The translations under genes and the position numbers were made by a program. DNA of 64,000 nt from Bacteroidaceae bacterium. Lineage in GTDB: Bacteria > Bacteroidota > Bacteroidia > Bacteroidales > Bacteroidaceae. Of this stretch, positions 9,089 through 19,321 are shown piece after piece. The stretch lies in the NCBI GenBank assembly GCA_017547165.1, contig JAFYQK010000012.1, forward strand, positions 35,494-99,493. Direction: 5' to 3'. Position 1 is the stretch's first letter; every line of letters starts with the position of its first letter. Under the pieces are notes generated by a model, which saw only the letters and a program-made list of their open reading frames with translations, had not been told where the DNA came from and made no database searches.

Positions 9089-10363
9089 TTATTCTGAGCG
9101 CTTTGATACGCGACTACCTACAAGAGCATAGAACAAGAGGTAAGCTGCGCAGAATACTACAACCCAGAAGCTGGTCATGTAGTCGGTAAGGTCGGCAACT
9201 GTAGCCTGAACGAGCTGCATTACTGCACAACCAAATACCATTGTCATGAATATACCAGAAGCAATAGCAGTATACTTGCCAAGGCCCTCAACTGCCATGT
9301 TGAAGATAGCACCCCACATAACTGAAGTGCAAAGACCAACAAGCAAGAAAGAGAAAATACCCAGAGGTACAGGCTGCCAAATAAGTTCGAGCTTACCCCA
9401 GTCAACACCTGGGAAGTTAACGAGAACGTCCGAGGGAGCATACATACCGAAGATAACCAATGCCAAAGTAGCAATTGAAACAGTTGTAATCATTGCACGA
9501 GCACTAACTTTGCTGCCGATAGATGCACCTACCAAACGACCAACAAGCATCATTGCCCAATATACAGCTACAATCATACCGACAGTAGCAGCAGGAATTG
9601 AATAGGGCTCTGCTGTCAACATTTGCTGAACTGCGTTAGGCACACCAACCTCAATACCCATGTACAAGAAGATAGCCAATGCGCCGAGAGCAAAATGACG
9701 GTGGCTCATTGCTCCCTTTATAAGGTCAACGCGTACGGGAGCCTGCTCGGGTTCCTCAATCTTTGTGAAAAGTATAACAACGAATGCAACTACAAAGATT
9801 GCAAGTGCAATGAAAAGAGCTGGGGTAGCATCAGCAATTTTAGCCTTAGATGCGTCAGCAATGAGAGCACCCATAAGGATGTAACATGCTACAGCTGCAG
9901 ATGAGTTGAATACACCACCAATTTGAATCAACTGGTTACCAGAGTTACCGCCACCACCAAGAAGGTTAAGCATGGGGTTAACAACACAGTTGAGGATAGC
10001 CATGCAAAGACCTGCTATGAAAGCACCAATGAGATAGATAGAGAATACCAAAGCAAGGTTTTGCTGAGGGTCGAACTGACCGCTTAACCACTGTATAAGG
10101 ATACCTACGATACCTACAACAAGACCTATGAGGGCAGTCTTCTTGTAACCATACTTTGCAATGAGCATACCAGCAGGAATACCCATGAAGAGATAAGCAA
10201 AGAAGTTACCATAGTTACCAATCTGCGCAAGAACGTTAGAAATCTCACCTTGGTTCTTGATAATGGTTGCCATAGGTGTACACAAATTTGTAACGAAGGC
10301 AATCATTGCAAATAGCGCAATCATGACGATAATCGCGCCCCATTGTTTTGTTTTTTGAGCCAT
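9089..10363 (-). CDS. Glucose/galactose MFS transporter (FucP/GluP family)
   Basis: 424-residue inner-membrane protein with about 12 hydrophobic segments, beginning WGAIIVMIALFAMIAFVTNL. Family features include ILNCVVNPMLNLLGGGGNSGNQLIQIGGVFNS, cut here across adjacent segments; the NPMLN and QIGGVFNS motifs are typical of the fucose:H+ symporter family branch that carries glucose and galactose. It lies between galM and galK, so galactose/glucose:cation symport is the best supported role. The symbol gluP/gglT is used for close relatives, but the substrate is inferred from family and context. Confidence 0.9.
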   Translation of the reverse strand: MAQKTKQWGAIIVMIALFAMIAFVTNLCTPMATIIKNQGEISNVLAQIGNYGNFFAYLFMGIPAGMLIAKYGYKKTALIGLVVGIVGILIQWLSGQFDPQQNLALVFSIYLIGAFIAGLCMAILNCVVNPMLNLLGGGGNSGNQLIQIGGVFNSSAAVACYILMGALIADASKAKIADATPALFIALAIFVVAFVVILFTKIEEPEQAPVRVDLIKGAMSHRHFALGALAIFLYMGIEVGVPNAVQQMLTAEPYSIPAATVGMIVAVYWAMMLVGRLVGASIGSKVSARAMITTVSIATLALVIFGMYAPSDVLVNFPGVDWGKLELIWQPVPLGIFSFLLVGLCTSVMWGAIFNMAVEGLGKYTAIASGIFMTMVFGCAVMQLVQATVADLTDYMTSFWVVVFCAAYLLFYALVGSRVSKRSE

Positions 10364-10462
10364 TTGTTTAATTTAGTTTGTTTAAGTTATTATTATAAAG
10401 TTTTTTATAACGAATTTAAGCCACTCTTTCTATATTGCAAGGAAGAGTAGCTTATGTGTTGT

Positions 10463-11542
10463 TTACTTCTTTACACCAAACTTGTAAACTGTCTTTTGTA
10501 CATATGTCTCACCTGGCTTTAGCTGAGTGCTTGGGAAATGAGCACGATTGGGAGAGTCGGGGAAATGCTGTGCCTCAAAACACAAACCAGAATGCTTGCC
10601 GAAGGTTGCGCCATGCTGTCCCTTATAACCGTCAGCCCAATTGTCGCTATAGAACTGAACACCTGGTTCTGTTGTCCAACATTCCATTGTGCGACCTGTT
10701 GAGGGCTCAATCATTGAGGCTGCCAATGTCAGTTCGCCTGGTTCGCGCTTATTGAGCACATAACAATGGTCATAACCAGTCCCATTCTTTATCTGCTCGT
10801 CATCGGCAGCAATATCCTGACCAACTGGCTTCGGGGTGCGGAAATCAAAAGGAGTACCCTCTACCTTACGAATCTCACCGGTAGGAATGCTGTTCTCGTC
10901 GATAGGAACGTAGAAATCTGCATTGATGGTGAGGATAGTGTCAAGTTGTGATGGAGTGGGGGTACCGATACCTGTAAGAGAGAAGAAACCATGACTTGTC
11001 ATATTTACAACAGTCTTCTTATTGGTTGTTCCTCGGTAGTCAATAACCAACTCATTATCATTTGTTAATGAATACTTAACAGTCATCTTGACCTCACCAG
11101 GGAAACCTTCTTCGTAATAAGCAAATGTGTAACGAAGAACTAATTCCTGATTGTTTATCTGTTCTGCATCCCAAACGCGAGCATGACAACCGGTGGGACC
11201 GCCATGAAGGTGGTTGGGACCATTGTTGATAGATAGACTATATTCCTTGCCATTCATAGTGAATTTACCACGACAAATTCTATTGCCATAGCGACCAACC
11301 AATGTAGAAAGGAAAGGCTCTGGACTGCTTATGCAATCCTGAATACAATCATGACCCTGAATGACATTAGCCATATTGCCATCCTTGTCTGGCACCATGA
11401 TAGATACCAAAGAACCGCCATAGTTTGTTATGCTTACTTCCATGCCTTGAGCATTGGTAAGGGTGTACAAGTCTGTCTCCTTACCTTGTACCATAGCTTG
11501 AAAGTCTTCACGTTTCAAGCCGGAAATCAACTTATTTTCCAT
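10463..11542 (-). CDS. galM: Aldose 1-epimerase (galactose mutarotase)
   Basis: Interconverts alpha and beta anomers of galactose, feeding galactokinase. The 359-residue protein shows YGGSLVSIMVPDKDG, GRYGNRICRGKF, NNGPNHLHGG with its catalytic-region histidine, TSHGFFSLTG, and the late VQFYSDNW and GLCFEAQHFPDSPN segments typical of GalM. No export signal is evident. It is the first gene of the galM-transporter-galK operon and has a canonical promoter immediately upstream. Confidence 0.95.
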   Translation of the reverse strand: MENKLISGLKREDFQAMVQGKETDLYTLTNAQGMEVSITNYGGSLVSIMVPDKDGNMANVIQGHDCIQDCISSPEPFLSTLVGRYGNRICRGKFTMNGKEYSLSINNGPNHLHGGPTGCHARVWDAEQINNQELVLRYTFAYYEEGFPGEVKMTVKYSLTNDNELVIDYRGTTNKKTVVNMTSHGFFSLTGIGTPTPSQLDTILTINADFYVPIDENSIPTGEIRKVEGTPFDFRTPKPVGQDIAADDEQIKNGTGYDHCYVLNKREPGELTLAASMIEPSTGRTMECWTTEPGVQFYSDNWADGYKGQHGATFGKHSGLCFEAQHFPDSPNRAHFPSTQLKPGETYVQKTVYKFGVKK

Positions 11543-11575
11543 GGGAATTAGTATTTAAAGAGTTTGCTTTTGTTG

Positions 11576-11606
11576 CAAATATACAAAAATATCTTAATTC
11601 AACAAA
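11576..11606 (-). promoter_or_regulatory. Promoter of the galactose operon
   Basis: Minus-strand TTTG (plus 11603-11606), 19 nt spacer, TATATTTG (plus 11576-11583). This is a very good match to the Bacteroidetes TTTG/TAnnTTTG promoter, and it lies 34 nt upstream of the galM start. Confidence 0.8.
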
Positions 11607-11675
11607 TGCTTGCCATGAAAAAAAGAGGCTGATTGGTGCGCTAAGTGATAAATATTCTCTGTGGAAAGAGGTTTA

Positions 11676-12941
11676 CTATACACTGAATGCCACTGCTTCG
11701 AGAAAATCCGCAACAACAAAGGTGCTTCCACCAACAAATATGGTATCTTCAATTGAAGCGTTGTTTTTTGCTGTCTGATATGCTTGCATTACGGTATGAT
11801 GTATGCTGCCATTAAGTCCACAATCCTTTGCTATAGATGCAAATTCTTCTACGGGCATTGCTCTTTTCACCTTTGCTTGGGTGAAATAAAATTTAGCCCT
11901 TTTAGGCAGCAGGCTGATGACTTTTCTAACATCTTTATCTCCAACCATACCTATAACAATATGTAAAATACCAGGAGTAGCGTCTAATTGCTTGCTTAAA
12001 TACATCCAACCAGCTGTGTTATGACCGGTATCACATATGGTAAGTGGTTGTTTGCTAATAATTTGCCATCTGCCCATTAAGCCTGTTAGTTCGCAAACAT
12101 GTAGAAAACCTTCTTCTATAGCCTCATCGCTAATATTCAATACAAGAGAAGAGGATTCTTTGTCCTGTATCTTTCTAAGTACTTCGATAGCAGTATGTAT
12201 TGTCTGTGTATTCTTTTCCTGACAATAGCCTTTCAATTGTGTTTCAATTGTTTTTCTTGGAAGTTCGTCTGCAAAAACTATTGGAGAATTCGTTTCCTTT
12301 GCTTTTGTAGCAAATACGTTTCTGATATCCGGGTTGGAAGAAGTTTCTCCTATTACTACAGGTGTATTCTGTTTGATGATACCAGCTTTTTCATGTGCAA
12401 TGGCAGTAAGTGTTGAACCTAAGAACTGTACATGGTCGAAACTGATATTAGTGATAACTGACATGATAGGGTCAATAATGTTTGTGCAATCTAATCTTCC
12501 TCCTAATCCTGTCTCAATTACTGCAATATCAACATTTTCTTCCTCAAAGTATTTGAAGGCCAATGCTGTAGTTAATTCAAAAAAAGATGGATGAAGAGGT
12601 TCAAAGAAAGCTTTCTTCTCTTCCACAAACGTTATAACCCTTTCTTCGGGTATCATTTTACCATTGACACGGATACGTTCTCTAAAATCAATTAAGTGCG
12701 GACTTGTATAAAGTCCAACCTTATAACCAGCACACTGAAGTATTGCTGCTATAGTATGTGAAACGCTGCCTTTGCCATTGGTTCCTGCAATATGGATTGT
12801 CTTGTATTTTTTATGTGGGTGTTTGAAATGTTTGTCTAATTCCTCTGTATTACTTAAACCCTCTTTGTAAGCACCAGCCCCGATGTTTTGAAACAACGGG
12901 GCTGAGTTATATAAATACTCTACAGTTTCTAAGTATGTCAT
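11676..12941 (-). CDS. folC: Bifunctional folylpolyglutamate synthase / dihydrofolate synthase
   Basis: ATP-dependent Mur-ligase-family enzyme that adds glutamate to dihydropteroate and folates. The 421-residue protein has the P-loop IHIAGTNGKGSVSH at about 48-61, the family segments GLYTSPHLIDFRERI and VIETGLGGRLDCTN, and ISFDHVQFLG. A C-terminal Mur-ligase domain follows (CDTGHNTAGW, VIGMVGDKD). It ends 134 nt from the start of galM and lies downstream of dnaJ on the same strand (39-nt gap), so it may be read from the grpE-dnaJ transcript. Confidence 0.93.
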   Translation of the reverse strand: MTYLETVEYLYNSAPLFQNIGAGAYKEGLSNTEELDKHFKHPHKKYKTIHIAGTNGKGSVSHTIAAILQCAGYKVGLYTSPHLIDFRERIRVNGKMIPEERVITFVEEKKAFFEPLHPSFFELTTALAFKYFEEENVDIAVIETGLGGRLDCTNIIDPIMSVITNISFDHVQFLGSTLTAIAHEKAGIIKQNTPVVIGETSSNPDIRNVFATKAKETNSPIVFADELPRKTIETQLKGYCQEKNTQTIHTAIEVLRKIQDKESSSLVLNISDEAIEEGFLHVCELTGLMGRWQIISKQPLTICDTGHNTAGWMYLSKQLDATPGILHIVIGMVGDKDVRKVISLLPKRAKFYFTQAKVKRAMPVEEFASIAKDCGLNGSIHHTVMQAYQTAKNNASIEDTIFVGGSTFVVADFLEAVAFSV

Positions 12942-12980
12942 GCTTGCGAAAATGGTGTTTTTTTAGTTATTTATGCAATA

Positions 12981-14150
12981 CTAACTGAATAGATTCTTAA
13001 ATTTTTGAAAGAATGAGTTCTTTGTCGTTTGCGAAGGTTTGAAACTATCGCTGTTTACCATAGACTCAAAAGCTTGGTGTTCTTCCTTAGAAAGAGTTTC
13101 TGGAATGTATACAGATATGTTTACAATCAAATCACCAAATCCGTAACCATAACCCTGTAATGCTGGTAATCCTTTGCCGCGAAGGCGAACTATTTTGCCT
13201 GGTTGTGTGCCTGGTTCAATCTTTATCTTCACACGTCCATCAATAGTAGGAATTTCAACTGGTCCACCTAATACTGCAGTTGGTAAGTCGAGAAGCAGAT
13301 TGTAGATAAGGTCATTATCTCTTCTACTCAACTCATGATGTGGTTCTACTTCGACATACACCTGTATATCTCCGGCATAACCATTATTGCGTCCGGCATT
13401 ACCCTTACCCTGTAGAGTTAGTATCATGCCATCTTGTACACCAGCTGGTATCTGTGCTTCAACAACTTCCTCGCCATTCATAACACCTGTTCCCGAACAA
13501 TGAGGACATTTGTTTTTGATTACAGTACCCTTACCTCCGCATGTTGAACATACACTCTGTTGTTGCATTCTTCCCAACATTGTGTTTACTGTGCGTACAG
13601 TATGGCCGGTACCATTACATGTAGAACAAGTTTCGGTCTTGCCATCCTTGGAACCAGAACCATTACAATGAGTACATGTTACATCCTTCTTAACCTTAAA
13701 TTTCTTGGTTGTACCTTTTGCAACCTCCTCTAATGTGAGTTTCACCTTAAGGCGAAGGTCACTTCCTTGATGACGTTGTGGTGCTCTGCTACCACCACCG
13801 AAACCGCCAAAACCGCCAAACCCTCCGAAGCTTCCGCCACCCATATGACCACCAAAGATATCTCCAAACATGCTGAAAATATCATTCATGTCAAATCCTT
13901 GACCACCGAAACCGCTTGCTCCTCCCATGCCGGCATGGCCGAATTGGTCGTAGCGGGCACGTTTGTCTGGATCACGCAATACATCGTAAGCTTCGGCTGC
14001 TTCCTTAAACTTTTCTTCTGCTTCTTTATCACCAGGATTGCGGTCGGGGTGATATTTTATGGCCATTTTTTTATAGGCCTTCTTTATTTCGTCGTCGGAA
14101 GCTCCTTTCTGAACACCAAGGACTTCGTAGTAATCTCTTTTTTCTGCCAT
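12981..14150 (-). CDS. dnaJ: Chaperone protein DnaJ
   Basis: Hsp40 co-chaperone that stimulates DnaK ATPase and delivers unfolded substrates. 389 residues in class-A order: J-domain (5-70) with HPD at 34-36; Gly/Phe-rich linker (about 75-125, [12 protein letters not shown]); four CxxCxGxG zinc repeats ([32 protein letters not shown]); and a C-terminal substrate-binding region. It follows grpE by 74 nt, a classic heat-shock operon order. Confidence 0.97.
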   Translation of the reverse strand: MAEKRDYYEVLGVQKGASDDEIKKAYKKMAIKYHPDRNPGDKEAEEKFKEAAEAYDVLRDPDKRARYDQFGHAGMGGASGFGGQGFDMNDIFSMFGDIFGGHMGGGSFGGFGGFGGFGGGSRAPQRHQGSDLRLKVKLTLEEVAKGTTKKFKVKKDVTCTHCNGSGSKDGKTETCSTCNGTGHTVRTVNTMLGRMQQQSVCSTCGGKGTVIKNKCPHCSGTGVMNGEEVVEAQIPAGVQDGMILTLQGKGNAGRNNGYAGDIQVYVEVEPHHELSRRDNDLIYNLLLDLPTAVLGGPVEIPTIDGRVKIKIEPGTQPGKIVRLRGKGLPALQGYGYGFGDLIVNISVYIPETLSKEEHQAFESMVNSDSFKPSQTTKNSFFQKFKNLFS

Positions 14151-14224
14151 ATATTCCTATATTCTTTGGGTGGACGTAAAATGTAATAGCACTTATGGTT
14201 TGTCTTTGCCGTTAGTCAATGTAA

Positions 14225-14812
14225 TTAGATGCTAACAACAACCTGTGCGTGACGGATAACCTTTTCGTTAAGTTTATATCCCTTCAGAGTGCAGTCCATA
14301 ACCTTGTTCTTCATTTCTTCCGAAGGAGCAGGGAACTGTGCTATTGCCTCGTGTACTTCTACATCAAAATCGGCATCTTTTGTTTCTATGGCTTTTACAC
14401 CTTGCTTTTCCAATATGCCCATGAACTTTTTTTGGATGAGAGTAACACCTTCAACAACAGCCTGTACATCATCAGCCTTATGCATCTGCTCAAGCGCTCG
14501 CTCCATATCGTCCATAACAGGAAGGATGGATGCAATAACCTTCTCTCCGCCATTAAGAATTAAGTCGGCTTTTTCCTTGATTACACGCTTACGGAAGTTG
14601 TCAAACTCTGCAATCTTGTAGAGCAACTGCTTCTTAAGCTCTGCAATTTCTGCTTGTGCAGCCTCTAATGGGTCAACCTCTACTGTCTCCTTGTTTTCTG
14701 TTTCTTCTGCAGTTTCAGTTTGCTCTTGTGAAGTCTCTTGTGCTTCATCAACCTGTACTTCCTTTTCCTGAAGAACCTGCTCTTCGCTATTTATTGTTTC
14801 TTCTGTTGCCAT
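14225..14812 (-). CDS. grpE: Nucleotide exchange factor GrpE
   Basis: Releases ADP from DnaK. 195 residues: an acidic, glutamate-rich N-terminal region (about 1-50), a long coiled-coil (AEIAELKKQLLYKIAEFDNF), and a C-terminal beta domain with the GrpE signature ending (NEKVIRHAQVVVS). First gene of grpE-dnaJ. The long acidic extension is typical of Bacteroidetes GrpE. No clear heat-shock operator was found in the short upstream gap. Confidence 0.96.
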   Translation of the reverse strand: MATEETINSEEQVLQEKEVQVDEAQETSQEQTETAEETENKETVEVDPLEAAQAEIAELKKQLLYKIAEFDNFRKRVIKEKADLILNGGEKVIASILPVMDDMERALEQMHKADDVQAVVEGVTLIQKKFMGILEKQGVKAIETKDADFDVEVHEAIAQFPAPSEEMKNKVMDCTLKGYKLNEKVIRHAQVVVSI

Positions 14813-14854
14813 ATATTCTTGTTTTTATATTCAAATAATTATTCAAGTTTTATT

Positions 14855-14891
14855 TTGCAAAAAACGTGCCATTGTCATTTTGGCACGTTTT
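14855..14891 (-). terminator. Terminator of the cdd/ABC-F unit
   Basis: AAAACGTGCC (14861-14870) pairs with GGCACGTTTT (14882-14891), and the minus strand continues TTTTTTGC. It lies about 60 nt after the ABC-F stop and separates that unit from grpE. Confidence 0.85.
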
Positions 14892-14952
14892 ATGTCATAA
14901 GGTCATTATTATATTTATTATATATATAACAATGTTCTTTTAGAATATTGCC

Positions 14953-17060
<2,108 letters not shown>

Positions 17061-17080
17061 GATATCATGGATTTGCTATG

Positions 17081-17112
17081 CAAAGGTACGAATAAATGAG
17101 TGAATTATCAAA
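17081..17112 (-). promoter_or_regulatory. Promoter of cdd
   Basis: Minus-strand TTTG (plus 17109-17112), 20 nt spacer, TACCTTTG (plus 17081-17088), about 21 nt upstream of the cdd start codon. Textbook Bacteroidetes promoter. Confidence 0.8.
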
Positions 17113-17253
17113 AAAACTGTTAGTAATATTGTTTTTATATAATGCAGACCTTAACTTGTTTAAAATCTTTTGGCATAGATAAACAAAAAAAGTACAACGA
17201 TATCCGAAGATAATCGTTGTACATTGGTATACGATGTATAAAGATTTTTTATG

Positions 17254-17532
17254 TTATTTTTTGCAAGCGCCTTCTTTTTTGCAGTTGCCATGCTGTTTCT
17301 TGCAATTACCTTGTTTTTTAGCGCACTTATCTTGCTTCTTTTTGCAATCAGCCTTCTTCTTGTCACATTTCTTTTCGCAAGTAGCTGCATCTTTTTTCTT
17401 GCAGTCTTTCTTCTCGCACTTTTTCTCGCATAGCTGCTTTTTCTCACACTGCTTTTGAGGACATTGAGCGAAAGCTGAAGTTGTTGCGCTCAGGAATATA
17501 GCCATTAGGGCTACTTTCAATAAGTTTTTCAT
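17254..17532 (-). CDS. Secreted Cys/Lys-rich miniprotein of unknown function
   Basis: 92 residues: a clear signal peptide (MKNLLKVALMAIFLSATTSA then FAQ, cleavage after about residue 22) and a mature part of about 70 residues that is almost entirely low-complexity. It has 12 cysteines and 27 lysines in a loose C-x-K-K pattern (CEKKCEKKDCKKK, CEKKCDKKKADCKKK). No known fold is recognisable. The even, dense cysteine content fits disulfide packing or metal binding; the strong positive charge would suit binding to anionic surfaces. It lies downstream of a candidate structured RNA and its terminator. Another frame on the same strand is also open but lacks a signal peptide. Confidence 0.7.
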   Translation of the reverse strand: MKNLLKVALMAIFLSATTSAFAQCPQKQCEKKQLCEKKCEKKDCKKKDAATCEKKCDKKKADCKKKQDKCAKKQGNCKKQHGNCKKEGACKK

Positions 17533-17557
17533 AACTGTTATTGTTTAGATTAGTGTT

Positions 17558-17593
17558 AAAAAGAACTCCAAGCGAGATATATCCTCTTGGAGT
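17558..17593 (-). terminator. Terminator of the candidate structured RNA, ahead of the Cys/Lys-rich gene
   Basis: A perfect 8-bp stem (ACTCCAAG at 17565-17572, CTTGGAGT at 17586-17593) is followed on the minus strand by TCTTTTT. It lies 26 nt upstream of the miniprotein start, so it either ends an independent RNA or acts as an attenuator. Confidence 0.75.
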
Positions 17594-17767
17594 CCTTGTT
17601 ATAAGGGCCGCACTGATGATGTGATGAAACTCCTTATGGTAGGATTTGAGGGTCTGTGTCACTTTTGTAATCCATCTAACCACGGAGGGATGGCACGCCA
17701 TTGGTGGACAGAACTAGTCTCGGTTTCTGAATTTATTTGATGAGTATCCCGATCAAACCAGTGCGGC
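17594..17767 (-). ncRNA. Candidate structured non-coding RNA (6S-like or unclassified)
   Basis: A perfect 9-bp closing stem joins the two ends of a 161-nt segment (GCCGCACTG at 17607-17615 with CAGTGCGGC at 17759-17767). Inside are further helices: TTTGAT/ATCAAA (17736-17741 with 17752-17757) and a stacked hairpin CCAC/GTGG plus ATGG/CCAT (17680-17707). On the minus strand the segment runs directly into a rho-independent terminator, which fixes orientation. Size, closed ends and terminator fit a stand-alone RNA such as the 6S-related RNA of Bacteroidales; a leader/riboswitch for the miniprotein is the alternative. No TAnnTTTG promoter is obvious upstream. Confidence 0.6.
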
Positions 17768-17942
17768 AATATTTCAATTAATTAATTTTATTATAAATGT
17801 GTAGTTAGACAAGTTTTTGTATTGTTTAATTCCACCAAAAGAACCTCTGTTCTTATATCTTGCATTGCAAAGATACTAATTAAATTTTGAACAATAAAGC
17901 TTTATACCTTTTTTAATTATAGAATAATATTTTTTAACGTGA
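17768..17942. other. AT-rich spacer upstream of the structured RNA
   Basis: No credible gene. Should contain the promoter for the minus-strand RNA, but only weak matches (such as TAATTGAA) to the usual -7 box were seen. Confidence 0.4.
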
Positions 17943-17988
17943 TAAAAAATGTCTGTTCCCTCGGTATATGTTGAAGAAACAGACATTT
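17943..17988 (-). terminator. Terminator of the DUF2147 gene
   Basis: AAATGTCTGTT (17947-17957) pairs with AACAGACATTT (17978-17988), and the minus strand continues with a T run (TTTTTTAT). Confidence 0.85.
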
Positions 17989-18039
17989 ATATTATAGTAA
18001 TTCGAGTAATTACTTGGTGCGATAACTTGATATTGATGA

Positions 18040-18501
18040 TTACTTTATTTTTTGCCAGTAGATTGTTTGGGCTTTAAATCCCATAACAATAGCGCACAAC
18101 TTTAATTTATTAGCTGATACAAATTCAGCTTCTGTTTTGAAATGCATTCCTTTGGTCGGGTCATATATTTTTGCTCCGCTCCAAATCTTGTCCTCTGCAT
18201 CATATTTCAATCCTTTTACAATGACAACATTATCAATATCAACATTGCGAAGAGACTTGTCTGGATTTTTTACATCCTTACGCTTCTTGCCATTTTCATC
18301 ATATGGTTGCTCAACCCAAAATACCTGTGCGTCATATGTGCCTTGAGCATTTTGGGTAATGCGTACCTTACTCTTCTTACCACCACGATCGGTGAGGTAT
18401 TCGCCCACGATATTGTCGGCTTTGTTATTAAAATCCTGTGCATATGTGTTACATACGGCCATTAATGCACAAATCAATGTAAATAATAGTTTTTTAATCA
18501 T
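18040..18501 (-). CDS. Secreted DUF2147 family protein
   Basis: 153 residues from the ATG at 18501: signal peptide (MIKKLLFTLICALMAVCNTYA, about 20 residues, then QDF) and a small beta-rich DUF2147 domain (GEYLTDRGGKKSKVRI, GLKYDAEDKIWSGAKIYDP, near-terminal MGFKAQTIYWQKI). DUF2147 proteins are periplasmic or secreted, with no assigned enzymatic role. A longer open frame reaches 18585, but the promoter overlaps that extension, and the internal ATG gives a proper signal peptide, so the shorter start is chosen. Confidence 0.85.
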   Translation of the reverse strand: MIKKLLFTLICALMAVCNTYAQDFNNKADNIVGEYLTDRGGKKSKVRITQNAQGTYDAQVFWVEQPYDENGKKRKDVKNPDKSLRNVDIDNVVIVKGLKYDAEDKIWSGAKIYDPTKGMHFKTEAEFVSANKLKLCAIVMGFKAQTIYWQKIK

Positions 18502-18529
18502 AAAATATACTGTTTGTGTAATTTTTGTG

Positions 18530-18561
18530 CAAAGGTATATTAATTTTTGCACATAAACAAA
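18530..18561 (-). promoter_or_regulatory. Promoter of the DUF2147 gene
   Basis: Minus-strand TTTG (plus 18558-18561), 20 nt spacer, TACCTTTG (plus 18530-18537). It places transcription initiation near 18523 and so supports the start codon at 18501. Confidence 0.8.
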
Positions 18562-18590
18562 TATAGTGAGCAAAATGATGCCCACTATAT
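18561..18590 (-). terminator. Terminator after lolA
   Basis: ATATAGTG (18561-18568) pairs with CACTATAT (18583-18590), with GC/GC pairs extending the stem inward. The minus strand continues TTTGTTTAT. It abuts the next gene's promoter. Confidence 0.65.
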
Positions 18591-18644
18591 TATATCTTAT
18601 CTATTGTTATGCTAAATGTAAAGTTGTAGGTTAAGAAAGGATTT

Positions 18645-19283
18645 TTAGCGCATATCTATGATTTGGCAATTTTTATATTCATTTGCCGGGAATGTAAATA
18701 TGGCTTCAGTAAGCGTTGGATTTGTCTTTATGTCGCTTATACTGATTCTTGTCCAATTGCCGTTACTACATACGCGCAGGTTTAATATATCGTAAGTCTT
18801 TTTATCAATGATAACAATTATTTTTGATGGTTCTTGTTTTTTACTTTTAGCAGTCATTGTAATCTCCCAAGAAGGTTTGCTTCTAAGTTGTGTATCCTTG
18901 ACGCTTAATGCGTAACCATATTTGTATAAATTAAGGAATGCCGATGGAGAACTTGTTTGCAGTTCCTCTTGAGTTGGTGTTACAAGATTTACCTCATTGT
19001 CACCAGCAAGTAGAGTCCATTGGTCCTTGCCATTAAACCAAGTGTTGACAGAAGTTGTCTTGAGCATATACTTTTGGCCCTTCATGTATATTGTGCCCAA
19101 AACTGTTCCTTCGTTTTTTGTATTCTCGTTAGTAGTTAGAACGAAATTTGCGCTTAATATTCCATTTGTTTGTATGCGCTTGGATGTTTTATCGAGAATT
19201 TCCGTTGCCGAAGTTTTTTTCTGTGCTATTATAGGTAATACTATTGTCAATAACAGTATTGATAGTATGAATATTTTTTTCAT
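18645..19283 (-). CDS. lolA: LolA-like outer-membrane lipoprotein carrier protein
   Basis: Predicted periplasmic chaperone carrying lipoproteins from the inner-membrane Lol transporter to the outer membrane. 212 residues with a signal peptide (about 1-20, ending LPIIAQ) and a LolA-type half-barrel: ATEILDKTSKRI, then LSANFVLTTNE, GTIYMKGQKYML, TWFNGKDQWTL, FLNLYKYGY, ending in FTFPANEYKN. It lies 38 nt downstream of ftsK on the same strand, the same gene neighbourhood as in many Gram-negatives, which supports the assignment. Confidence 0.85.
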   Translation of the reverse strand: MKKIFILSILLLTIVLPIIAQKKTSATEILDKTSKRIQTNGILSANFVLTTNENTKNEGTVLGTIYMKGQKYMLKTTSVNTWFNGKDQWTLLAGDNEVNLVTPTQEELQTSSPSAFLNLYKYGYALSVKDTQLRSKPSWEITMTAKSKKQEPSKIIVIIDKKTYDILNLRVCSNGNWTRISISDIKTNPTLTEAIFTFPANEYKNCQIIDMR

Positions 19284-19321
19284 GTGTTTAAATATATAAT
19301 ATGTGTGGTTATTGTTGATAC

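Noticed and set aside
17613-17630. Hammerhead-ribozyme-like words CTGATGA ... GAAAC on the plus strand.
   Set aside because: Only six non-pairing nucleotides separate the two words, so stem II cannot form; the terminator also places the RNA on the minus strand.
17160-17701. Other open frames overlapping the Cys/Lys-rich gene and the structured RNA (basic 95-residue frame, 85-residue frame starting MACHPSVV).
   Set aside because: No signal peptide or family features; the first is a shifted reading of a low-complexity gene, and the second lies inside the candidate RNA and across its terminator.
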